Notes: a model not told the origin generated them from the letters alone. A stretch of DNA of 7,117 bases from Anaerolineaceae bacterium UBA6801 (GCA_002452315.1 DKFH01000190.1:10258-17374), one strand, 5' to 3'. Positions 1-5,989 are shown, counted from the stretch's first letter. Translations and numbers: made by a program.

Positions 1-66
1 ATTATGGATTTTGACAAATGATGAGCAATCATTGTTCGTTTTTCAACACCCTCAAATAACATTAAC

Positions 67-84
67 AACCACCCAAAGGCGGTT
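67..84 (-). terminator. Probable intrinsic terminator of the frr-uppS-cdsA operon
   Basis: Read on the minus strand, AACCGCC, loop TTTG, GGTGGTT forms a 7-bp stem about 40 nt past the cdsA stop. It is followed by a T-rich but interrupted tract (GTTAATGTTATTT). One position is A/C on the plus strand but G·U on the minus-strand RNA, so the hairpin folds fully only in the cdsA transcript. The U tract is imperfect, so efficiency is uncertain. The rest of 1-123 is AT-rich and holds no gene that I can see. Confidence 0.5.
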
Positions 85-123
85 TCATTTTGTTAATAAA
101 AAGGCTGTGTGGGCAGTGCGTCC

Positions 124-945
124 TTAGAGCAATAAATACCACTGGACCAGGTAATATCCGATCAGCGCGGCCCAAATCCAGCTGTCAATGCGGTCCAGGA
201 TGCCGCCATGGCCCGGGATCAGGTTGCCCGTATCCTTTACCCCTGCGGTGCGTTTGAACAGGCTCACCAGCAAATCGCCTACCGGAGTCAGCAGGGACAA
301 GGCCAGACCCATCAAGGCACCCTGCCACAGGGGGGTCACGCCAGGTAAAAAACCCACCGCTCGCCACAACAGCACCAGCAGGGCGCCAGAAACCGTCCCG
401 GTCAGGACCCCGCCCGCCAATCCCGCCCAGGACTTCCCCGGGCTGAGCCGGGGCGCCATCTTGCGCACCCCCAGCCACTTGCCGATGAAATACGCGCCCG
501 AATCAGCCAGCCACACGGAGGGCAGCGCCGTCAGCACCCACCCAAGGCCTGCCTCCAAGCCCCGCAACGGGATAAAAGCCCCGCCCACCCAGCCCAGGTA
601 AAGCATGCCGGTCAGATTGAGGGCAAAGCTGAGGGCAGCATCCTGGCCGCCCCGCTCATGATCGATCAGCGCGGCTATGGCGGTCATCAACATCAGCAGG
701 CTCAGCAGGAGCCCCAGGCCTTTATCAGGGAAAAACCATCGCTGGAGGACAATCAAAGCCACACCGGCCAGCACAATAACCAGGGATGGCTGCTGACCAG
801 CCAGCTTGAACAAGCGCACATACTCGTAAGCGCCAACCAGCAAGATGGCCAGGATGAACAGGTTAAAGAGCCATCCGCCTATGTAGATCAGGATTAACAC
901 CAGTGGCACAAAGACCAGGGCCGCTTTAACGCGTTGGGATAACAT
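124..945 (-). CDS. cdsA: Phosphatidate cytidylyltransferase (CDP-diacylglycerol synthase)
   Basis: This integral membrane enzyme condenses CTP and phosphatidic acid to CDP-diacylglycerol, the precursor of bacterial phospholipids. The 273-aa length is normal for the family. The C-terminus carries a full CdsA signature at about residues 228-254 (S228, K231-R232, K237-D238, P244-x-H-G-G, D251-R-x-D254). Upstream are the conserved D148-SGAYFIGK segment and the SPGKSW block (168-173). Roughly eight hydrophobic helices fill the rest. It is the last gene of the frr-uppS-cdsA run and starts 19 nt after the uppS stop. No strong SD precedes the ATG; a GAGG lies about 20 nt upstream, over the uppS stop, so translational coupling to uppS is likely. 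The function is secure from the signature. The exact helix count is an estimate. Confidence 0.96.
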   Translation of the reverse strand: MLSQRVKAALVFVPLVLILIYIGGWLFNLFILAILLVGAYEYVRLFKLAGQQPSLVIVLAGVALIVLQRWFFPDKGLGLLLSLLMLMTAIAALIDHERGGQDAALSFALNLTGMLYLGWVGGAFIPLRGLEAGLGWVLTALPSVWLADSGAYFIGKWLGVRKMAPRLSPGKSWAGLAGGVLTGTVSGALLVLLWRAVGFLPGVTPLWQGALMGLALSLLTPVGDLLVSLFKRTAGVKDTGNLIPGHGGILDRIDSWIWAALIGYYLVQWYLLL

Positions 946-964
946 CAGCTGTGTTGAGTCAACC

Positions 965-1690
965 TCAGGTTTCTTTCAAGCCGCCAAAACGGCGCTCGCG
1001 ACTGGCGTATTCCTCAACCGCTTTGCGTAATTCCGCTTCATCAAAATCGGGCCAGTAGACTTGGGGGAAATACCACTCCGAGTAAACGGACTGCCAGGTG
1101 AGAAAATTGGACGTGCGCTGCTCGCCAGAGGTGCGGATCACCAGGTCAGGATCGGGGATATCAGCGGTGAACAGATACTGGCTCACCAACGCCTCATCGA
1201 CCGCATCCGGGTCAACCCCGTCGGCCAGCATGTGCTTGATGGCAGTGATGATCTCATCCCGTCCACCATAATTAAAAGCCAGTACGATGGTGATGCGGCG
1301 GTTGTCCTTGGTCAGCTCGATGGCGCCGCGTACTTTCTCCTGCAGAATCTTTGAGAGCCCCTCCAGGTGGCCGATATGCTTCAGGCGGGCGCCTTCCGCG
1401 TGCAATTCGCCAATTTCACGGTCAATCACCTCTGAGAGGATGTGCATCAGCCCTGTGATCTCCGCCTTGGGGCGGGACCAGTTTTCGGTTGAAAAGGCAT
1501 ACAGGGTCAGGTATTCAATGCCGAGGGCTTCGCTGGCGCGGATGATCGTGCGTAAATTTTCTGTGCCAGCCCGATGGCCGGCCATGCGGGGAAGCCCGCG
1601 CGCCTGGGCCCAGCGGCCATTGCCATCCATGATGATGGCCACGTGCCGGGGGACGTTTGATAAGGTTGGTTTTGTTTCTTCAGATGTCAT
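965..1690 (-). CDS. uppS: Isoprenyl transferase (undecaprenyl diphosphate synthase family)
   Basis: This is a cis-prenyltransferase that extends farnesyl diphosphate with isopentenyl diphosphate to make the C55 lipid carrier for cell-wall glycans. It is 241 aa from the chosen start. The catalytic block HVAIIMDGNGRW lies near the N-terminus, with D22 the catalytic/Mg-binding Asp, N24, R26 and H39. The TLYAFSTENW segment (62-71) and the C-terminal signature around R186-T-S-G-E-Q-R192-x-S194-N, ending SEWYF (E205), are all present. The frame stays open to 1744, but the ATG at 1690 is preferred. It lies 7 nt after the frr stop, places DGNGRW at the usual distance from the N-terminus and avoids a 47-nt overlap with frr. 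A GGAAG lies over the frr stop. The chain length of the product cannot be told from sequence alone; C55 is assumed from the operon. Confidence 0.95.
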   Translation of the reverse strand: MTSEETKPTLSNVPRHVAIIMDGNGRWAQARGLPRMAGHRAGTENLRTIIRASEALGIEYLTLYAFSTENWSRPKAEITGLMHILSEVIDREIGELHAEGARLKHIGHLEGLSKILQEKVRGAIELTKDNRRITIVLAFNYGGRDEIITAIKHMLADGVDPDAVDEALVSQYLFTADIPDPDLVIRTSGEQRTSNFLTWQSVYSEWYFPQVYWPDFDEAELRKAVEEYASRERRFGGLKET

Positions 1691-1697
1691 TAAAGAT

Positions 1698-2255
1698 TTA
1701 CACTTCCATAATTTCGGTCTCTTTGCGCTCGCCGACTTCTTCAACTTTTTTATTCATTTTGTCCGTCAGTTCCTGCAATTCTTTCTCACCGCGCTCTTGT
1801 TCATCTTCAGAGATCAGGCCTTCTTTTTCTAATTCACGCAAATCGCGGATCAGGTCCCGCCGGATGTTGCGGATGCTCACCCGGGCATCTTCCATCCGGT
1901 TGTTGACAACCCGCACCAGTTCACGCCGGCGTTCCTCGGTCAGCTGCGGCAGTGACAGGCGGATGACCTTGCCATCACTATTGGGGGTTAAACCCAGATC
2001 AGAGACCAGTATGGCGCGCTCAATGTTCTTCAACGTTGTAGGGTCAAAGGGGCGGACAAGCAGCTGGCGCGGTTCTGGGACGCTGATAGAAGCCAGCTGG
2101 ATCAGGGGTGTGGTGGCGCCGTAATATTCAACAGGCAGGCGCTCGATCAAGGCCGGTGAGGCACGACCGGTGCGGATTCCTGAAAGATCCTCCTCCAGGG
2201 AATCCAGTGCGCCCTGCATTCGTTCGGCAGCTTCTCGCAAGATATCTTTGATCAT
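1698..2255 (-). CDS. frr: Ribosome recycling factor
   Basis: RRF works with EF-G to split post-termination ribosomes from mRNA in the cytosol. The 185-aa length matches the family. The N-terminal helix carries GIRTGRASP (26-34). The beta domain follows with PVEYYG and PLIQLASI (50-57), then a long helical C-terminal part with RNIRRD (129-134), including the conserved Arg at 132. The start is fixed by a consensus AGGAGGT SD (2261-2267, minus) 5 nt before the ATG, the best ribosome binding site in this operon. It is the first gene of frr-uppS-cdsA. The pyrH gene that often precedes frr is not here, so frr appears to have its own promoter. Nothing in the protein looks unusual. Confidence 0.97.
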   Translation of the reverse strand: MIKDILREAAERMQGALDSLEEDLSGIRTGRASPALIERLPVEYYGATTPLIQLASISVPEPRQLLVRPFDPTTLKNIERAILVSDLGLTPNSDGKVIRLSLPQLTEERRRELVRVVNNRMEDARVSIRNIRRDLIRDLRELEKEGLISEDEQERGEKELQELTDKMNKKVEEVGERKETEIMEV

Positions 2256-2301
2256 GTTCTACCTCCTGTGGTTCAGTGCGTTTTCGTTGGTTAAGCATAC
2301 A

Positions 2302-2341
2302 ACAAATTTATCATCCCGTCTACCTTGCAAGGTAAATTTGT
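2302..2341. repeat. Nested inverted repeats in the frr upstream region (operator or leader hairpin candidate)
   Basis: A perfect 14-bp palindrome, TACCTTGCAAGGTA, lies at 2321-2334. It overlaps the right arm of a perfect 9-bp inverted repeat, ACAAATTTA (2302-2310) and TAAATTTGT (2333-2341); this arm pair extends by a T·G and a C-G pair on the plus strand. The structures cover the candidate frr promoter, which suggests an operator; a leader structure is possible if transcription starts further upstream. No known regulator box was recognised. Confidence 0.4.
2307..2336 (-). promoter_or_regulatory. Candidate promoter for frr-uppS-cdsA
   Basis: On the minus strand, TTTACC (2331-2336) and GATAAA (2307-2312) are separated by 18 nt, each matching 4 of 6 consensus bases. 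This would give a leader of about 45 nt before the frr ATG. The match is modest, and the call rests partly on frr being the first gene of the operon with a terminator-like hairpin upstream. Confidence 0.3.
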
Positions 2342-2353
2342 GAAGTGATAAAG

Positions 2354-2378
2354 CACGCCGGCCTGGCAACCCGGCATG
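2354..2378 (-). terminator. Possible intrinsic terminator after the hypothetical gene
   Basis: On the minus strand, CATGCCGG, a 9-nt loop and CCGGCGTG form an 8-bp GC-rich stem followed by CTTTATC. One pair is G·U on the minus strand but C/A on the plus strand, so it suits minus-strand RNA. It lies about 113 nt past the rebuilt stop of the 2491-2989 gene and upstream of the frr promoter, where a terminator would be expected. The short T tract makes this a moderate call. Confidence 0.4.
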
Positions 2379-2490
2379 GCACCAAGCGCGCTGACTTGAT
2401 GCCAGCGGTTGATCGACGGTTAATGCTACAGGGTCAGGCAAGCTTGTTTACCCCTTCATCAAAACAACACATGCCCTCAACCCGGTTTGT

Positions 2491-2989
2491 TCATACCCCG
2501 CAGGAGACGTTCGGGTTCCAATCAGCAAAGACACCGGATGGATTCTCCTCGTAAAGCCATACATGCAGCACATACAGCCCCAATCCCGGGTTCGGGCGTA
2601 GCATCTGGCCAAGCATCTCCGGCGGTGAAGCATACATGGCATCTCCAGGGTTCAATGGGGAGCGCACATTCCACTACCCCCAGACGCAACTCGCTATCAG
2701 CCCCAGGGACAAAGACCATGATCTCTGGTTCTTGTGGGTCAAGCTCAAGCTCCACCCGGTCAAAATTGACAGAGTGATAGCCCATGGCGCCTTCCGGGCT
2801 GGCAACGTACTCGCCAACATTTACATTGACAAAGCCCGCCGCTTCAGCTGCAGCCACCGACTGGTAAACTTCAGTCGCTGCGCGCACCTCATCCAGCTCC
2901 GACTTGCCCAGTTCCAGGCTGACCGCTGCAATCGCCCCTGCGACAGCAAAGATCACAGCAGCGATAATAGAAATTCTTCTTGTGCCCAT
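2491..2989 (-). CDS. Conserved hypothetical membrane-anchored protein, frame broken by one extra base
   Basis: No function is known to me. The frame from 2989 has a hydrophobic signal-anchor (about residues 7-24), then a domain with YVASPEGAMGYHSVN (61-75) and LDPQEPEIMVF (83-93). Read unshifted it runs to 2522 as 155 aa, ending in an implausible Cys-rich tail. Dropping one base near 2642-2650 (CCCTGGAGAT to CCCGGAGAT) instead continues as EPGDAMYASPPEM, then LHVWLYEENPSGVFADWNP and a final VSCGV, stopping at TGA 2491-2493. That rebuilt protein is 165 aa. From memory, a family of bacterial exported proteins shares the GMGYHYVN and LHVWLW..NP.G.FA.WNP.V.C pattern, which supports the shifted reading. 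The start has a good SD, AAAGGAG (2998-3004), 7 nt from the ATG. The frameshift may be real decay or a sequencing error. A terminal inverted repeat of an IS remnant lies 22 nt upstream of the ATG. Confidence 0.7.
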
Positions 2990-3011
2990 GAAACAACTCC
3001 TTTAAATTGGT

Positions 3012-3025
3012 ACCTGAGTTTATCA
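3012..3025 (+). repeat. Left terminal inverted repeat of the IS remnant
   Basis: ACCTGAGTTTATCA is the exact reverse complement of 3637-3650. It begins 22 nt upstream of the ATG at 2989, between that gene's SD and any native promoter. Confidence 0.8.
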
Positions 3026-3115
3026 TTTGACCAAAATTCGGCCATTTTTACGGGGAAAAATCATGTTTTCAGGGCACTAAGGAGGTGCTGTCGGAGATAG
3101 ATTAAAATTGAGTTT

Positions 3116-3634
3116 ATGGCATACATTCGAAAAGTAAAAACAGCCAGTGGTGCAACGGCAGTTTAGATCGCCTACAAACAAAAAGGCAATATTTCCAAGA
3201 TTATTCATATTGGAAGCGTTCATACTGACGGGGAACTACACATTCTTCTAGACTTAGCCCATAAACAATTACAGGAAAATCAACTTGAATTATTCCCCGA
3301 ACCAGTTTCCTCACTTCGAGTAGGGATCAAGAGCTCCTTCTCAATGTTATTATTGAATATTCTGAAAGGGCAACATGATAAATTAGGATTTTCAAAACTG
3401 GATGATGAGATTTTTGAACTTCTATGTATTGCCCGGATAGTAGAACCCACATCAAAACTCAACAGTCTGAGAGTTTTGGCGGATCTGGGAGGGATCAGTA
3501 TCAAGCAGTTTGTAAAATTGCTTCGTCCAATCCGTTCAGGTATTGTAACCATCAATGGAAAAGAAATATTGGCTGAACTTGAAGTTCCAGAATCCGTGAA
3601 AGAATTACTAATTCGCCTTTCTTCAGGACACTAG
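3116..3634 (+). pseudogene. IS1634-family transposase remnant (premature stop, central deletion)
   Basis: Reading from ATG 3116 gives MAYIRKVKTASGATAV, then TAG at codon 17 (3164-3166), then an open frame to TAG at 3632-3634 (173 codons in all). A single C-to-T change of CAG (Gln, the usual residue after ATAV as I recall the family) explains the stop. The following ISKIIHIGSVHTDGEL and the block IARIVEPTSKLNSLRVLADLG (about 104-124) are typical of the N-terminal part of IS1634-like transposases. After that the sequence moves straight to ISIKQFVKLLRPIR and EVPESVKELLIRL, which resembles the C-terminal tail of such proteins. The whole DDE catalytic core would then be absent. The protein cannot be an active transposase. 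Whether the part downstream of the stop, with an ATG at 3344, is ever translated is unknown. Confidence 0.78.
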
Positions 3635-3636
3635 TT

Positions 3637-3650
3637 TGATAAACTCAGGT
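3637..3650 (-). repeat. Right terminal inverted repeat of the IS remnant
   Basis: TGATAAACTCAGGT is the perfect reverse complement of 3012-3025 and starts 2 nt past the transposase stop. Beyond the 14 bases the two ends diverge immediately. Confidence 0.8.
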
Positions 3651-3726
3651 GGGAATGAAATACCAGGTGAGTGGAAATCAAGGAATATTCTACGCCAAAC
3701 CACCAAATAAATCAGCCGATTAAAAA

Positions 3727-3807
3727 GTAGAGTGGGTTGGCCAGGTTATGATTATGCAGAATAAACGAGCAAGAAAAAATGTTTGTGCTCCCGCCAACCC
3801 ACCCTAC
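3727..3807. repeat. 81-bp inverted-repeat element (REP- or MITE-like)
   Basis: GTAGAGTGGGTTGGC (3727-3741) pairs with GCCAACCCACCCTAC (3793-3807) over 15 positions with one mismatch, which becomes G·U in minus-strand RNA. The 51-nt centre contains a smaller GAGCA/TGCTC pair. GTAGGGTGGGTT-type ends resemble small dispersed palindromic repeats seen in many bacterial genomes, but a single copy cannot prove that. It lies downstream of the 3829-3858 terminator, in a spacer with no gene. Confidence 0.45.
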
Positions 3808-3828
3808 CACCGCCGCTCGCAGAAATAC

Positions 3829-3860
3829 AAAAAAAGCGCCTGTGAAAACACAGGCGCTTT
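3829..3860 (-). terminator. Strong intrinsic terminator of the redox gene cluster
   Basis: Read on the minus strand, AGCGCCTGTG, loop TTTT and CACAGGCGCT make a perfect 10-bp GC-rich stem, extendable by two A-T pairs, followed by a run of seven T. It lies 22 nt past the stop of the thioredoxin-fold gene at 3882. This is the clearest terminator in the window. Confidence 0.92.
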
Positions 3861-3881
3861 GCTGGTGTTTCTATTCTACAC

Positions 3882-4325
3882 TCAGGCAAACATCTCTGCC
3901 AAAATTGGCTCAAGCATGGACAAACCCGCGTTGCCGGCGGCCCGACGTTTGAGGTTACCCTCGCGGTCGAACAAAAAATATGCCGGCCAGAGGTCATTAT
4001 CAAAGGCTTGTTTGAGCTTGTGGAGGTTATCGATCCCGCAGGATTCGACAATCCCGCATTCTTCAATGCTGGCCTTTACCTTTTCTATATCGGTGTCGCT
4101 CTTCATGCGCGGACAGTGAATGCTGATCATCTTCAGCCCCTTGGGCAGATATTCATCACGCCAGGCCTGTAACTTGGGCAAATTATCATGACAAATATGG
4201 CAGCTGGTAGCCCAAAAATACACCAAAACCGGTTCACCTTTTAATGCGTCCAGATCTGGTTCGCCGTGGACCCATTCGGTCACGCCCTCCAGGGAGGGCA
4301 TCGGGGTCTTCAATCGCATTGGCAT
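3882..4325 (-). CDS. Thioredoxin-fold (TlpA-like) CxxC redox protein, cytosolic
   Basis: This 147-aa thioredoxin-fold protein has the active site WATSCHICHDNLP, with C42 and C45 as the CxxC pair (Cys-His-Ile-Cys). It has the expected strand before it (VLVYFW) and a Trp-Pro (W113-P114) at the cis-Pro site, followed by AYFLFDREG. This looks more like the TlpA/ResA branch than like small thioredoxins with CGPC. Unlike most TlpA proteins, it has no signal peptide or membrane segment, so cytosolic action is inferred. Three further cysteines (C71, C90, C96) are present. The ATG at 4325 was chosen because AGGAGGAGG lies 9 nt upstream; the frame is open further 5', but that would overlap the peroxiredoxin gene. 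It starts 19 nt after the peroxiredoxin stop, so it is probably co-transcribed and may reduce that enzyme. The exact substrate is not provable here. Confidence 0.85.
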   Translation of the reverse strand: MPMRLKTPMPSLEGVTEWVHGEPDLDALKGEPVLVYFWATSCHICHDNLPKLQAWRDEYLPKGLKMISIHCPRMKSDTDIEKVKASIEECGIVESCGIDNLHKLKQAFDNDLWPAYFLFDREGNLKRRAAGNAGLSMLEPILAEMFA

Positions 4326-4344
4326 CGGTGATTTCCTCCTCCTG

Positions 4345-4893
4345 CTAGAGCAGGTCCTCGCCCGGTTTCCAGTTGGCGCCGCACAAACCGCCGGCCTGCA
4401 AGCCCTCCAGCACGCGCAAGGTCTCATCCACGCTGCGGCCCACATTCATGTTGTGGACGACGGAATACTGCAAGATGCCATCGGGGTCGATGATGAACAG
4501 GCCGCGCAACGCTGCGCCTTCTTCTTCCACCAGCACACCATAAGCCTCGGCCACGGCATGGTTGTGATCCGAAGCCAGGGGGTACTTGGTGCCCTGGATA
4601 CCATTTTCTTCCTGCGGGGTCATCAGCCAGGCGCGGTGCGAGAACACCGAGTCGGTTGAAACGCCGAGGATTTCTGTGTTCAGCGCCTGGAACTCTTCAT
4701 AGTGTTCAGAAAGCGCTAAGATTTCCGTGGGGCATACAAAGGTGAAGTCATAGGGGTAGAAGAACAAAATCAGCCATTGGCCCTTATAATCGTCCAGGGT
4801 CACAACTTCATCCAGGGTGTCGATATTCTTGGTGCTCAGCATCTCAAAATAAGGGGCAGGTTCACCAACTTTTGCATATTCATACATTTCCAT
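4345..4893 (-). CDS. Typical 2-Cys peroxiredoxin (AhpC/Prx1 type)
   Basis: It is a thiol peroxidase that reduces hydrogen peroxide and organic peroxides in the cytosol. The 182-aa protein has the peroxidatic motif YPYDFTFVCPTEI, with C54 and the conserved T51, and R130 in ALRGLFIID. The resolving Cys is C171 in GLCGANWKPGE. That arrangement marks the typical dimeric 2-Cys class. The GGLG motif of hyperoxidation-sensitive enzymes is absent (NGIQG at 97-101), and the chain stops shortly after WKPGE without a YF tail, so it is predicted to be a robust, hyperoxidation-resistant form. The start at 4893 has GGAGG 9 nt upstream. It lies between the zinc-finger membrane protein gene (64 nt upstream) and the thioredoxin-fold gene (19 nt downstream). 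The adjacent CxxC protein is a likely electron donor, by inference. Confidence 0.94.
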   Translation of the reverse strand: MEMYEYAKVGEPAPYFEMLSTKNIDTLDEVVTLDDYKGQWLILFFYPYDFTFVCPTEILALSEHYEEFQALNTEILGVSTDSVFSHRAWLMTPQEENGIQGTKYPLASDHNHAVAEAYGVLVEEEGAALRGLFIIDPDGILQYSVVHNMNVGRSVDETLRVLEGLQAGGLCGANWKPGEDLL

Positions 4894-4937
4894 CAGGTTA
4901 TTCCTCCGAGTAGATAATTAGTTTTTTACAACCGGTA

Positions 4938-4943
4938 ATTATA
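4938..4943 (-). promoter_or_regulatory. Possible internal -10 box for the peroxiredoxin gene
   Basis: A perfect TATAAT on the minus strand lies 44 nt before the peroxiredoxin ATG, in the 64-nt spacer after the zinc-finger gene. No good -35 box is found 16-18 nt upstream (GCCAAT at 17). It could be an activator-dependent or chance site. The spacer has no terminator, so read-through from 5990-6018 is also expected. Confidence 0.3.
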
Positions 4944-4957
4944 CTACAAAATTTATC

Positions 4958-5953
4958 TTAATTGGCAGGTTCAGCAGATTGTACACCCCCCAACTGGTTG
5001 ATTTGCAGGACCCATTGGCTGCCAATCTCTGCCTGTAAAAAGTCTTGGAGATTGCTGGTGGTGTACCGGTAGGTGTCAGACCCATCTCTGAAATTGATGA
5101 CATACACCTCGTTACGCCCGCCCTCACGCTGGTCAGGCAGCAGGCTCAGCGCCGGCCAGGCCGGTGCAAGGTCCCGGCCGGTTTCTGTAACCGTCTCTAC
5201 CGCGACCCATGCCATGGCTGTGAATTCACAATAATTGTCGTACACCTCGTAGGTGCAATCCTGCACCACTTCGCCCACACCTGTGCCGGTATCCACAACA
5301 TAGGGCTCGCCGCACACCTCGGTGGCATTGACCTGCGGCTCTTCAGATGTGTAGCGGTAGGCCAGTGAACAACGGGTGCCCTCGGCATCCTCAGGCACCT
5401 CATCCCACCAGGCGCTTGCGGTGACGGGTCCGAAGGCCTCAACCACCACCGAGCGTTCCCACTGGACGTCGGTGACGGTTGCCGTGAGATCATCCGTGCG
5501 AAGCAGCATCACCAGCAGGACGACGCAGCCCACAATCACGGCCAGAATGATGATGAGAAAGATCGGGGACACTTTGCGCTTCTCTGCTTCTGGAACACCA
5601 GGTTCAGGTGGCTGCCACTCCTGCGCCTCTTGGGTTGTGCGCACCCTCTGGCCGGTTTGGCGCGCCTTGCCGTCCCAGCTCAGGTCACCACCGCATTTCT
5701 TGCACAGCTCAGCCGTGCTGAGGTTGCGCGTCCCGCAGAAGGGACAGTGGATATCCGGGCCGGCCTTGGCCATGCGGATCAGCGCTTCATCTTTGATAAA
5801 GTTGAAGCGCTCTTCATCCACCTGGAGGAATTCGACATTTTCCGGTTGCGGGGCGCCGCAGCTGGTGCAGCTTTTAATCGGGCCGGGGTTTTGGGTGTTG
5901 CAAAAGACGCACTGCCAGATCAGGGGGACAAAACCAAGGGATTTGCGGGTCAT
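4958..5953 (-). CDS. Double zinc-finger membrane protein with Cys-containing extracytoplasmic domain
   Basis: This 331-aa protein has no function I can name. The N-terminus has two RanBP2-type-like fingers. The first is W13-x-C15-x2-C18-x3-N22-x6-C29-x2-C32. The second has C70, C73, N77, C84 and C87 in the same spacing but without the leading Trp. A Pro-rich, charged linker ends in EKRK just before a single membrane helix (about 130-151), so the fingers should face the cytosol. The outer part (152-331) has four cysteines, C195, C214, C233 and C242, within a block reading EVCGEPYVVDTGTGVGEVVQ and CTYEVYDNYC, possibly disulfide-bonded. I recall similar domains in other Chloroflexota proteins. 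GGAGG 4 nt before the ATG fixes the start. It is first in a probable operon with a peroxiredoxin and a CxxC protein, hinting at redox sensing or envelope quality control. That link is inference only. Confidence 0.8.
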   Translation of the reverse strand: MTRKSLGFVPLIWQCVFCNTQNPGPIKSCTSCGAPQPENVEFLQVDEERFNFIKDEALIRMAKAGPDIHCPFCGTRNLSTAELCKKCGGDLSWDGKARQTGQRVRTTQEAQEWQPPEPGVPEAEKRKVSPIFLIIILAVIVGCVVLLVMLLRTDDLTATVTDVQWERSVVVEAFGPVTASAWWDEVPEDAEGTRCSLAYRYTSEEPQVNATEVCGEPYVVDTGTGVGEVVQDCTYEVYDNYCEFTAMAWVAVETVTETGRDLAPAWPALSLLPDQREGGRNEVYVINFRDGSDTYRYTTSNLQDFLQAEIGSQWVLQINQLGGVQSAEPAN

Positions 5954-5989
5954 CTTGCCTCCATCATTGTTGGGTTTAGGATGGTTACT

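Larger units (their letters stand above)
3012..3650 (+). mobile_element. Internally deleted IS1634-like insertion sequence
   Basis: The 639-bp segment is bounded by perfect 14-bp inverted repeats and contains one transposase-derived frame whose stop lies 2 nt before the right repeat, as in intact elements. Full IS1634-family elements are several times as long with a transposase of roughly 500 residues or more, so the middle is missing. The segment is visibly AT-richer than its neighbours. I found no direct target repeat at the two junctions (left flank AATTGGT, right flank GGGAATG). It may be an old insertion, a recombinant, or a non-autonomous derivative mobilised in trans. Confidence 0.75.

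Noticed and set aside
14..43. AT-rich hairpin (AATGAT/ATCATT) followed by TCGTTTTTC, possibly a terminator for a plus-strand gene left of the window
   Set aside because: The stem is weak, with a bulge, and no gene is visible for it to serve.
953..963. Palindrome GTTGAGTCAAC between uppS and cdsA
   Set aside because: The arms are 5 bp with a one-base centre, too tight for an RNA hairpin. No regulator site was recognised, and it lies inside an operon.
1691..1744. Upstream extension of uppS by 18 codons
   Set aside because: It would overlap the end of frr by 47 nt. The Lys-rich extension is unlike the family, and the ATG at 1690 fits the operon spacing.
1287..1832. Plus-strand open frame of 181 codons opposite uppS and frr
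   Set aside because: It is antisense to two certain genes, has no recognisable motif and is low in complexity (many Ser, Arg and Phe). It is a shadow of their codon pattern.
3280..3555. Minus-strand open frame inside the IS remnant
   Set aside because: It lies antisense to the recognisable transposase sequence and shows no motif of its own.
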